Shown piece by piece: positions 1-6,211 of a stretch of DNA of 6,211 nucleotides. The translations under genes were made by a program, and so were the position numbers. Every line of letters begins with the position of its first letter. Within the stretch, counting starts at the first letter, position 1. Source of the stretch: Deltaproteobacteria bacterium (lineage in GTDB: Bacteria; Desulfobacterota_B; Binatia; Bin18); the NCBI GenBank assembly GCA_012271025.1, contig JAAXHF010000579.1, positions 1 to 6,211 of the forward strand. The letters are read 5' to 3'. The notes beneath the pieces are model-generated. The model did no database searches. It saw only the letters and a program-made list of their open reading frames with translations, and was not told where the DNA came from.

Positions 1-1
1 C

Positions 2-1174
2 GGTGTGACCGTGTGGCGGCGCCCGCAGATTTTAGCCATTGACGAACCGACCAACCACCTTGATGCAGCGGCCCGGGACTTGCTCATCACCGCGCTCCGG
101 TCTTTTCAGGGTGTCGGTTTGTTGGTGAGCCACGACCGCACCCTGCTTGATACGCTTTGCCAGCAATGGGTGTTCATCGACCCGCCCCAGGCGGTGCTGC
201 GACCCGGCGGCTTCAGCCAGGGCTCTCGACAGGCCAAGGCCGAGGCACGCCGGGCAGACAAACAGTACGCCCACGCCAAACGTGAGCGGCAACGCGTAGA
301 ACGAGAAGCGCACCGTCGTCGAGTGGCTGCGGCCCAGGCGCACCACAAACGCTCGAAACGCGGTCTGGCCAAAAAAGATCACGACGCGCGCGGTCAAAAA
401 AATCTGGCCCGGGCAACCGGCAAAGACGGAGTCGGCGGCAAACTCCTCCGCCAGCTCGACGCACGCCTGGACCGAGCGCGTCACACACAGGCGGCAATAG
501 CGGTCACAAAGACCTCTGCTCTCGGTATCTGGATGCCAGGCGTGCAGTCCAAGCGCGCTACGCTATTCAGCCTTCCGGCCTGTCGTCTTCCACTCGGCTC
601 TGAGCGGTGGCTGCACGTCCCGAGCTTGACCATGCGTCCCGACGACCGCATAGCCCTCACCGGAGCCAATGGGAGCGGCAAGAGCACCTTGATTACCAGG
701 CTCATCAAAAGCGTCGAGCTGCCTCCGGAGCGCGTCACCTATATTCCCCAGGAGATTCCACGCCAGCAGGCCGAGGACATCGTCAGCCAGACGCGGAGCT
801 TGGCAAAAGACAAGCGGGGGCAGCTCATGACAACGATCAGTCGCCTGGGCTCACGGCCCCAGCGGCTGCTGGAAACCGGGCAGCCCAGTCCCGGAGAGAT
901 ACGCAAGCTCCTGCTCGTCTTGGGAATGGTACACACGCCGCAGCTCATTGTCATGGATGAGCCAACCAATCACCTTGATGTCCCCTCAATCGAATGCCTT
1001 GAAACGGCCTTGCAGGACTGTCCGTGCGGTCTGCTGCTGGTCAGCCATGACGAATACTTTTTATCCCGGCTCACAAAAACGCGCTGGCAGATTTGCCGTC
1101 AGGATGAGCAATCGAGTCGTACCGACATGACGCTGCGGATCGTTGACGTAGACACCCCCCGAGCAATTGGCTAA
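2..1174 (+). CDS. ABC-F family ATP-binding cassette protein, 5' partial
   Basis: Soluble twin-ATPase protein of the ABC-F type. Family members bind the ribosome near the E site and act in translation or in protection from ribosome-targeting antibiotics; they are not transporters. The frame is open to the left edge, so the start lies outside, and the GTG at 5 is probably an internal Val. Numbered from that codon, the tail of the first ATPase domain shows Walker B DEPTNHLD (13-20) and the H-switch SHD (His43). Residues about 75-165 form a Lys/Arg-rich, probably helical linker, the ABC-F hallmark. The second domain has Walker A GANGSGKST (220-228), an unusual signature PSPGEIR (294-300), Walker B with DEPTNHLD (318-325) and H-switch His348. 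Both catalytic Glu residues (14 and 319) are present. There are no membrane segments, and little follows the second domain. Family assignment is firm; the specific role (translation factor or resistance protein) is unknown. Confidence 0.88.
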   Translation, partial: GVTVWRRPQILAIDEPTNHLDAAARDLLITALRSFQGVGLLVSHDRTLLDTLCQQWVFIDPPQAVLRPGGFSQGSRQAKAEARRADKQYAHAKRERQRVEREAHRRRVAAAQAHHKRSKRGLAKKDHDARGQKNLARATGKDGVGGKLLRQLDARLDRARHTQAAIAVTKTSALGIWMPGVQSKRATLFSLPACRLPLGSERWLHVPSLTMRPDDRIALTGANGSGKSTLITRLIKSVELPPERVTYIPQEIPRQQAEDIVSQTRSLAKDKRGQLMTTISRLGSRPQRLLETGQPSPGEIRKLLLVLGMVHTPQLIVMDEPTNHLDVPSIECLETALQDCPCGLLLVSHDEYFLSRLTKTRWQICRQDEQSSRTDMTLRIVDVDTPRAIG

Positions 1175-1226
1175 GCTCCGCAGCGGACCACATCCTCATC
1201 CTGGTGTTGCTACGCGAGCAGAGAAA
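1175..1226 (+). promoter_or_regulatory. 52-bp spacer before the acylase start, weak ribosome binding site
   Basis: This gap holds no convincing promoter or terminator. The only purine-rich stretch before ATG 1227 is GAGCAGAGAAA, which ends directly at the start codon, so it is a poor Shine-Dalgarno match. The lack of a terminator and the short gap suggest read-through from the ABC-F gene. The choice of start rests on the signal peptide, not on this site. Confidence 0.35.
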
Positions 1227-1307
1227 ATGAAATCTGGTGGTGTCCAAGCCGTTGTCATGAGCCTCCTTGCCGTCATTCTCAGCCTCCCGCTCTCTACCCT
1301 CCGAGCC
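1227..1307 (+). other. Signal peptide of the acylase
   Basis: The first 27 residues look like a Sec-type signal. They have a short n-region with Lys2, a hydrophobic core at about residues 9-20 (VVMSLLAVILSL), then a polar stretch ending in LRA before EEQ. Cleavage after Ala27 is my estimate from the small residue at -1. There is no Cys for lipidation and no twin-arginine motif. Export fits the family, whose members mature in the periplasm or outside the cell. Confidence 0.8.
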
Positions 1308-3641
1308 GAGGAGCAAGCGACTCGGGTGCAGGTGCCGGGCCTCAACGAAGCGGTCGAAATCCTGACCGACCGCTGGGGCATCTCCCACATCTACGCCCGC
1401 AACCAGGACGACCTGTTCTTTGCCCAGGGCTATAACGCGGCCCGCGACCGTTTGTTCCAGCTCGAAATCTGGCGTCGTCGGGTCACCGGGACCATGGCCG
1501 AGATTCAGGGCCCCAAGGCGCTCGACCGTGATATTGGCGCGCGTCTGCTGCGACCCCGGGGCGACCTGCGCCTCGATATGTACCACTACCATCCCCAGGG
1601 CGAGCAAATCATCACCGCTTTCGTCAACGGCATTAACGCCTATATCGCCCAGACCCGGCAGCAGCCCGAACTCCTGCCGGTTGAATTCCAGCTGCTCGGC
1701 ATCCAGCCCCAAGCCTGGACCCCGGACATCGTGGTGTCTCGCCTGGGCGGGATTTTTCTGAATCTCCAGACCGAACTGCGTCTGGCCAGGGTGCTGCCCG
1801 ACCTCGGACCGGACACAGCGCGTGAGCTGTTGAATCTGCATCCCGGCCGGCCCGACCTGAGCGTTGCCGAGGGCCTGGATCTGGCCGCCATACCGGCCGA
1901 TGTTGACAAATACTACACCGCCGCCCGACAGCCGGTAGAGTTTGCGCCCGAGGATATTGTTGACCCGGCCGCCCGGGCCACGCCCGCCGACCGCGGCGAG
2001 CCGGCCACGCCCGCCGACCAGCCGACACAGACCGACAACGAGGGCAGCAACAACTGGGTGGTGGCCGGCTCCCACACCCTGAGCCGTCAGCCGTTCATGG
2101 TCAACGACCCGCACCGCGCCATCACCGCCCCGTCGCTCCGCTACTGGGTCCACCTGGTCGCTCCGGGCTGGAACGTGATTGGCGGCGGCGAGCCGCACCT
2201 GCCCGGCGTGTCGATCGGCCACAACGAATACGGCGCCTGGGGGCTGACCATCTTTCCGACCGACACCGAAGATCTGTACGTGTACGAGACCAATGCCGAC
2301 AACCCGAACCAGTACCGCTACCTGGGCGAGTGGCAAAACATGCGCGTCTACACGGAAACGATACCGGTCAAAGGCCAGGAACCGGTCAGGGTTGAGCTGC
2401 GCTACACCCGCCACGGCCCGATCCTCAAAACCGACCCGGACACCCGACGCGCCTACGGCCTGCGGGCCGCCTGGCGGGAGATCGGCGGGGCGCCGTATCT
2501 GGCCAGCCTGCGCATGGACCAGGCCAAAAGCTGGGAGGAGTTCCGCGAGGCGTGTTCCTACTCCCGGGCGCCCTCGGAGAACATGGTCTGGGCCGACCTG
2601 GAGGGCAACATCGGCTGGCAGGCCGTCGGCATCGTTCCCCTGCGGCCGAACTGGAGCGGCCTGCTGCCGGTGCCGGGCGACGGCCGCTTTGAGTGGGACG
2701 GCTATCTGCCGATCGAACAGTTGCCCCACGTCTTCAACCCGCCCCAGGGATTCTGGGCTACCGCCAACCAGGAAAACCTGCCGGCCGATTACCCCTACCC
2801 GATCAGCTATTTCTGGATCGAGCCGTACCGTTTTGCCCGCGCCCAGGAAGTCCTGGCCAGCGGCCGGCAATTCACCACCATGGATATGATGCGGCTACAG
2901 AACGACGAGCTGTCCATCCCGGCCCGCACGCTCGTCCCCCTGCTCAGCGGCCTGCACTCCGACCAGCCGCCGGTCCAGCAGGCGCTCGAAACCCTGCGCG
3001 CCTGGGACTCTATCCTGGCCAAAGACTCGGTCGCCGCCGGCATCTATGCGGCCTGGCAGGAGCGCCTGTGGAAGAATTTTCTTGACCGCTCCGTCCCGTC
3101 GGCCCTGCACGAGCACTTTCCCGATATCGTCCTCCAGCCCGTGATCAACAGTCTGCTTGCCCCGGACGAGCGCTACGGCGACGATCCAACCGCAGGCCGC
3201 GACCAGTTTGTCCTGGCCAGCCTGGAACAGGCCGTGCAGAGCCTGACCGAGCGTTTCGGCCCCGAGCCGCAGACCTGGGCCTACGGCCAAGCCGAGTATC
3301 ACCATATTCTGATGCCCCACCCGCTCGGCACGGCCGTCAACTCCGACTATGCCGAACGCTTTGAGATCGGTCCCATCGCCCGAGGCGGGGATAACTTCAC
3401 GCTCAACAACACCGACAACAGTGCGGCCCAGGAGACCGGGGCGTCCTTTCGGATTATTGCCGACCTGTCGGACTGGGATCGCTCGCTGGGCGTGAACGCG
3501 CCCGGACAGTCCGGCAACCCCGACGATCCGCACTACCGAGACCTCGTTCCGCTGTGGGAGGCGGGCAAATACTTTCCCGTCCTGTACTCACGGGACAAGA
3601 TCGAAGCCGTCACCCGGCGCAAGACCGTCCTGCACCCATAG
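1227..3641 (+). CDS. Penicillin acylase family protein (S45 Ntn-hydrolase precursor)
   Basis: Secreted amidohydrolase precursor that should cleave itself into alpha and beta chains and hydrolyse an amide-linked acyl group. I chose ATG 1227 (804 aa) because it gives a clean signal peptide. An in-frame TTG at 1167 would add 20 residues and spoil it. The alpha chain has the family pattern DRWGISHIYA (48-57), then AQGYNAARDRLFQLE (66-80). Glu183 is a likely calcium ligand. The beta chain starts at Ser274 in EGSNNWVV. With beta numbering, His23, Asp73, Asp76, Asn241 (ANQEN) and Arg262 sit at or next to positions important in penicillin G acylase. The C-terminus has the family pattern GGDNFTLN, GASFRIIADLSDWD, APGQSG and DPHYRDL. 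His at beta23 resembles AHL and cephalosporin acylases rather than penicillin G acylase, so the substrate could be an acyl-homoserine lactone, a beta-lactam or an acylated peptide. The gene follows the ABC-F gene by 52 bp. Confidence 0.93.
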   Translation: MKSGGVQAVVMSLLAVILSLPLSTLRAEEQATRVQVPGLNEAVEILTDRWGISHIYARNQDDLFFAQGYNAARDRLFQLEIWRRRVTGTMAEIQGPKALDRDIGARLLRPRGDLRLDMYHYHPQGEQIITAFVNGINAYIAQTRQQPELLPVEFQLLGIQPQAWTPDIVVSRLGGIFLNLQTELRLARVLPDLGPDTARELLNLHPGRPDLSVAEGLDLAAIPADVDKYYTAARQPVEFAPEDIVDPAARATPADRGEPATPADQPTQTDNEGSNNWVVAGSHTLSRQPFMVNDPHRAITAPSLRYWVHLVAPGWNVIGGGEPHLPGVSIGHNEYGAWGLTIFPTDTEDLYVYETNADNPNQYRYLGEWQNMRVYTETIPVKGQEPVRVELRYTRHGPILKTDPDTRRAYGLRAAWREIGGAPYLASLRMDQAKSWEEFREACSYSRAPSENMVWADLEGNIGWQAVGIVPLRPNWSGLLPVPGDGRFEWDGYLPIEQLPHVFNPPQGFWATANQENLPADYPYPISYFWIEPYRFARAQEVLASGRQFTTMDMMRLQNDELSIPARTLVPLLSGLHSDQPPVQQALETLRAWDSILAKDSVAAGIYAAWQERLWKNFLDRSVPSALHEHFPDIVLQPVINSLLAPDERYGDDPTAGRDQFVLASLEQAVQSLTERFGPEPQTWAYGQAEYHHILMPHPLGTAVNSDYAERFEIGPIARGGDNFTLNNTDNSAAQETGASFRIIADLSDWDRSLGVNAPGQSGNPDDPHYRDLVPLWEAGKYFPVLYSRDKIEAVTRRKTVLHP
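1976..2019 (+). repeat. Two 17-bp direct repeats in the acylase spacer
   Basis: The 17-mer GGCCACGCCCGCCGACC occurs exactly at 1976-1992 and 2003-2019, with a period of 27 bp (nine codons). It encodes the peptide ATPAD twice (residues 251-255 and 260-264), in a Pro/Ala/Asp-rich stretch just before the predicted cleavage site at Gly273-Ser274. The in-frame period points to a local duplication in the spacer that separates the alpha and beta chains, where length is likely to be tolerated. Confidence 0.85.
2043..2048 (+). other. Predicted autoprocessing site and catalytic Ser of the acylase
   Basis: The codons GGC AGC encode Gly273-Ser274 in EGSNNWVVAGS. In this family the precursor cuts itself before this Ser, whose free amino group and hydroxyl then form the active site as beta-chain residue 1. 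The SNNWV pattern matches the known SNxWV start of penicillin acylase beta chains. This predicts a beta chain of 531 residues and an alpha-plus-spacer piece of about 246 residues after signal removal. Confidence 0.88.
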
Positions 3642-3646
3642 CAGGA
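3628..3646. terminator. Small hairpin between the convergent genes, doubtful terminator
   Basis: TCCTGC (3628-3633) and GCAGGA (3641-3646) can pair around a 7-nt loop containing most of the acylase stop codon. A G-T wobble could extend the stem by one pair. On the + strand it is followed by TACCTCTTGTT, which is only moderately T-rich; on the - strand no T-run follows. It is the only inverted repeat I see at this tail-to-tail junction. It could act as a weak terminator for the acylase transcript, but it is short. Confidence 0.25.
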
Positions 3647-3675
3647 TACCTCTTGTTGGACGGAGTGGTGTTGTC

Positions 3676-6211
3676 TCAAGCGGCTCCGATGATCTCCATC
3701 AACTGCCGGCGCATATCCTTCCCGTTGACGCTTTTCTCGACAATGCTGAACAGGCCCCTGCCGTTGCTTTTGCGCTGCCACAACTCGCCAATCGCCCGCT
3801 TCTCCGCAGTATCCGCTCCGTCCGCGATATGCGCCCCTTTATACTCGACAACGAATAGCCGTCCATCATTCAGCAGCGCTACAAAGTCGAGGTAAAACTT
3901 GTCTGAGGCAGTCGGGAGCCAGAACGATGCCGGGTGGCGGGCCACGTTGCGAATCCAGTATTTCACGTCGGGCAGGCTGTCGAGGGCCTGAGCGCACTGG
4001 ACTTCCTCTCCATCGTCTGCGCCGTCAAAAGCCGGAACGCGATCTGGGCCTAAAAAGTGCTTTCCCGGCTTCCAGCGTCCCCGGTAGCGCCGCTGGTCCT
4101 GATACATCCCGGCCTTGAATGAGAAGGCAGCGTCGAAGGATATTTCGACTTCTGCCTCAGGCGCAAAAAGGCGCTGCTGATAGACGCCCTTCCGTTCTCG
4201 CCGCCGAATAGTGTTGATCTTGTCGCCTATCTTCCGCGCCAGGATGAACTTGCAGCGCATGAGCGCGGCAATAGGAATCCTCCGTCCGATCATGAGATGG
4301 TTGACAAGGTCGGAAAGCCACTTAAGCCGTTCACTCGGCCTTATATCGTCCTGACGCACCTGCCGGTCGAGCCACACGACCAGGGCTTCAGGCGTCCAGC
4401 CTTTCACGTCTATATTCAGCGCGAGTTGTTCTTCCTCGCCGGCGAACCGATAGGTGACGTGCCTGCCGTCAATGTCGATCTCAAATCTGTTCGCGGTCTC
4501 ACGGATCGCAAATTCATGCTCATCCAAGTGCGGCGCATGGCTGAGCAGCGACCAATCGTGAGACTCCATGAACACGTCGGTATCGGCGAACTCCAGCTCT
4601 CCCTGGAGTTCCGACATGAGGCGCGGCACGTTGAACTGCTCACCACGTTCAGCGGGCGAGAGCAGCTTCCGATACTCCCCAAAGGACTCGTTAATCCGCC
4701 CCCGTTCCGTCTCTGGAACCACCGCAGAGAGCGCCTGTTCCAGGGCGTCGTCCACAGGACCAACAATCTCGATCTCGACGGTCCCATCGCCGGTTTCATG
4801 CACCGTCACGCCGTCTCGCCGTGTCTGCTTCAAGGCCGACACAATCGCCGGTGTTGCGGTGAGCGTATGCCGGAAGACGGGCGTGGGCTTGTCGCGCGGC
4901 CCAAAAAGACCGCCCTCGCCGCCCAACTCTCCCTGTACCGGCTCAATGCTGTCGTGTGCCTCGTCTTCCTCAAAACCCATTGCGACGAGCTTATCGGCCA
5001 GCGCCCGCGCAGATGCACCCGAGGAGGGTTCGGACAGATAGGCATACGCCCGGTTCAACTCGGCAGCTCTGCGCCGCTTGGCGTAGGGCATGCGCAGCAC
5101 GCGGCCCAACAGCTGTTCCACGTCTGTTGCGCTGTGGATGCGCGAGACCGAGCAGAACACATAGGCGAAAGAGCAGTCCCAGCCCTCTTTCAGAGCCTCG
5201 ACTGTGATGACGTATTCGATAGGACAGGAACGGTCGAACAGGTCGATGCCGTCCAGCTCCCGCTGGTCGCCGGTGGCAACGGCGATTGCGCTTTCAGGGA
5301 TGTTTTCAACCTCCATCAGGTGCTTTTTCAGCGCATCGACTGGAACTTCCTGGCCCTTCTTCTGAGCCTGGAACAGGACGATGGGCCGGAGGTAGTCGGC
5401 GTCCCGTTTGGCGGCTTCAGTCAGCGCCGCCCGCTTAACAATCGCGCCGTTGACCGCGTTTTGCCAGGTGTCGTGCTCGGACAGCATGATCGGCAGCTTA
5501 ATCATGTCCTCACGTTTGAGTTCCTGGGCGGTGACGCTGTACAGGATATTCGACTTGGGCCGAGGGGTAGCAGTGAATTCGATGATCGCGCACGGATTGA
5601 CCCGGGCCTGCATCTCACGGGTCAGGCCGGTCACCGCGTTGTGGGCTTCATCCACGATCATCAGCGGGCGGTGGATGTGCAGCAGGTTGGCGAAAGAGAA
5701 CTTGACCCCGCCGCTCTCCAGCTTCTCCAGGCCCGGCGTGGTATCTGGGACAGCGGAGAAGTGTGGTTCCATCTCCTCGTGGTGAGCGTATACCTTGCGA
5801 CCTTCGGTGTTCGTCACCCGTAGCGTCTGGATGGTGCCGACCACAATGCAACAGTGGTCGCGCAGGTCGTGCGGTCGAATATGGGTGAAGTCGGCAATGT
5901 CGAACACGCGCACCCGGCCGTCAAAGTCTTCATCCAGCGCCTGCCGATATGGATGGCCGGCGTTCTTCAGGGCTTCGACTGTTTGCGAACGGATCGTCTT
6001 TGTCGGCACCAGCCACAGGACCAGCGGATAGTCTTTCTCTATCCAGGCATCACGCGCTACGGCAACGGCGTGAGCGCCCAGGATCGTTTTGCCGCCTCCG
6101 GTCGGCAGACGCAGGCAGACGTACGGCACGTTCGGTAGGTCCGCGAGCGGGGTGCGATACGTTCCGCCATAGCGCCCGAGCCGGCCCGCATATTCGGGTT
6201 CCTTGGTAATG
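3676..6211 (-). CDS. Type III restriction Res-like DEAD/DEAH helicase-nuclease, 5' partial
   Basis: Large SF2 helicase fused to a nuclease, resembling Res subunits of type III restriction enzymes, which use ATP to move on DNA and cut it. The frame stays open to the right edge; the GTG at 6129 is likely an internal Val preceded by at least 27 more residues. Numbered from it: Walker A PTGGGKT (9-15), motif Ia VPTKTI, DEAH (160-163), motif III TATP (186-189), motif V EGWD (ending at 318) and motif VI QLLGRVLR (339-346). A long middle region without motifs I can name follows. The C-terminus carries a PD-(D/E)XK-like nuclease core, YLDF with Asp748 and EYK with Glu762 and Lys764. All expected catalytic residues are present, so it looks intact. 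By eye its base composition is less GC-rich than the acylase gene, which may hint at separate origin. No Mod methyltransferase lies downstream; a partner could be upstream outside the window. Confidence 0.87.
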   Translation of the reverse strand, partial: ITKEPEYAGRLGRYGGTYRTPLADLPNVPYVCLRLPTGGGKTILGAHAVAVARDAWIEKDYPLVLWLVPTKTIRSQTVEALKNAGHPYRQALDEDFDGRVRVFDIADFTHIRPHDLRDHCCIVVGTIQTLRVTNTEGRKVYAHHEEMEPHFSAVPDTTPGLEKLESGGVKFSFANLLHIHRPLMIVDEAHNAVTGLTREMQARVNPCAIIEFTATPRPKSNILYSVTAQELKREDMIKLPIMLSEHDTWQNAVNGAIVKRAALTEAAKRDADYLRPIVLFQAQKKGQEVPVDALKKHLMEVENIPESAIAVATGDQRELDGIDLFDRSCPIEYVITVEALKEGWDCSFAYVFCSVSRIHSATDVEQLLGRVLRMPYAKRRRAAELNRAYAYLSEPSSGASARALADKLVAMGFEEDEAHDSIEPVQGELGGEGGLFGPRDKPTPVFRHTLTATPAIVSALKQTRRDGVTVHETGDGTVEIEIVGPVDDALEQALSAVVPETERGRINESFGEYRKLLSPAERGEQFNVPRLMSELQGELEFADTDVFMESHDWSLLSHAPHLDEHEFAIRETANRFEIDIDGRHVTYRFAGEEEQLALNIDVKGWTPEALVVWLDRQVRQDDIRPSERLKWLSDLVNHLMIGRRIPIAALMRCKFILARKIGDKINTIRRRERKGVYQQRLFAPEAEVEISFDAAFSFKAGMYQDQRRYRGRWKPGKHFLGPDRVPAFDGADDGEEVQCAQALDSLPDVKYWIRNVARHPASFWLPTASDKFYLDFVALLNDGRLFVVEYKGAHIADGADTAEKRAIGELWQRKSNGRGLFSIVEKSVNGKDMRRQLMEIIGAA
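3832..3890 (-). other. PD-(D/E)XK-like nuclease core of the Res-like protein
   Basis: Read on the - strand, this segment encodes LDFVALLNDGRLFVVEYKGAH, broken by family pattern into an Asp (748), 13 residues, then Glu-x-Lys (762-764) on a hydrophobic strand. Just before it lies WIRNVARHPASFWLPT, common in Res-like C-termini as I remember them. The usual Pro before the Asp is Leu here. That residue is not catalytic, so activity is still expected. Confidence 0.72.

Noticed and set aside
1143..1171. TTGACG at 1143-1148 as a -35 box for the acylase
   Set aside because: No acceptable -10 box follows at 15-18 bp; the bases there read CAATTG or ATTGGC. It also lies in ABC-F coding sequence.
1175..1190. 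TCCGCAGCGGA as a terminator stem after the ABC-F gene
   Set aside because: The palindrome leaves only 1-3 bases for a loop and has no T-run after it, so it cannot form a usable terminator.
1071..2870. 599-codon open frame on the - strand across the acylase gene
   Set aside because: It is antisense to a gene with clear family motifs. Its product is a low-complexity Val/Gly/Arg-rich string without domains, as expected from GC-rich codon usage on the other strand.
2293..2889. 198-codon + strand frame inside the acylase gene
   Set aside because: An out-of-frame shadow rich in Arg, Pro, Ser and Thr, with no motif; the acylase frame explains this sequence.
2853..3225. Recurring CCTGGCCA words in the acylase gene
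   Set aside because: They are in-frame Leu-Ala codons in unrelated protein contexts, with irregular spacing; codon bias explains them.
4297..5823. 508-codon open frame on the + strand inside the Res-like gene
   Set aside because: It is antisense to the helicase, whose motifs are intact throughout. The translation shows no recognisable domain or signal.

Overview
The window shows three genes and almost no non-coding space. All three look bacterial: GC-rich coding sequence, short gaps, and a secreted enzyme with a Sec-type signal peptide. The acylase would work in a periplasm or outside the cell, which hints at a Gram-negative-like host, possibly a proteobacterium or an uncultured relative. 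Nothing here fixes the taxon, and there are no rRNA or tRNA genes, insertion sequences or CRISPR repeats.

Left (2-1174, + strand): the 3' two-thirds or so of an ABC-F type ATPase, a soluble twin-ATPase protein that acts on ribosomes. Its start lies before the window. Middle (about 1227-3641, + strand): a complete penicillin-acylase family (S45, Ntn-hydrolase) precursor with signal peptide, alpha chain, Pro/Ala-rich spacer, autoprocessing Gly-Ser site and beta chain. The two genes run in the same direction 52 bp apart and may share a transcript.

Right (3676-6211, - strand): a large helicase-nuclease of the type III restriction Res-subunit kind, with all main SF2 helicase motifs and a C-terminal PD-(D/E)XK-like nuclease. 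It converges on the acylase gene with only 34 bp between the stop codons, and its N-terminus continues past the right edge. No methyltransferase partner is visible, so whether it is a classical restriction system or a solitary defence or repair enzyme cannot be settled here.

The acylase gives the most informative reading. Against E. coli penicillin G acylase as I remember it, the first ~76 beta-chain residues align without gaps. Nucleophile Ser-beta1, Asn-beta241 and calcium-ligand positions are kept, but beta23 is His rather than Gln. That is the state known from PvdQ-type N-acyl-homoserine-lactone acylases and cephalosporin acylases. I see no clear evidence of a wholly new system. The best leads are the acylase's substrate, its pairing with the ABC-F gene, and the partner genes of the helicase-nuclease beyond the right edge.
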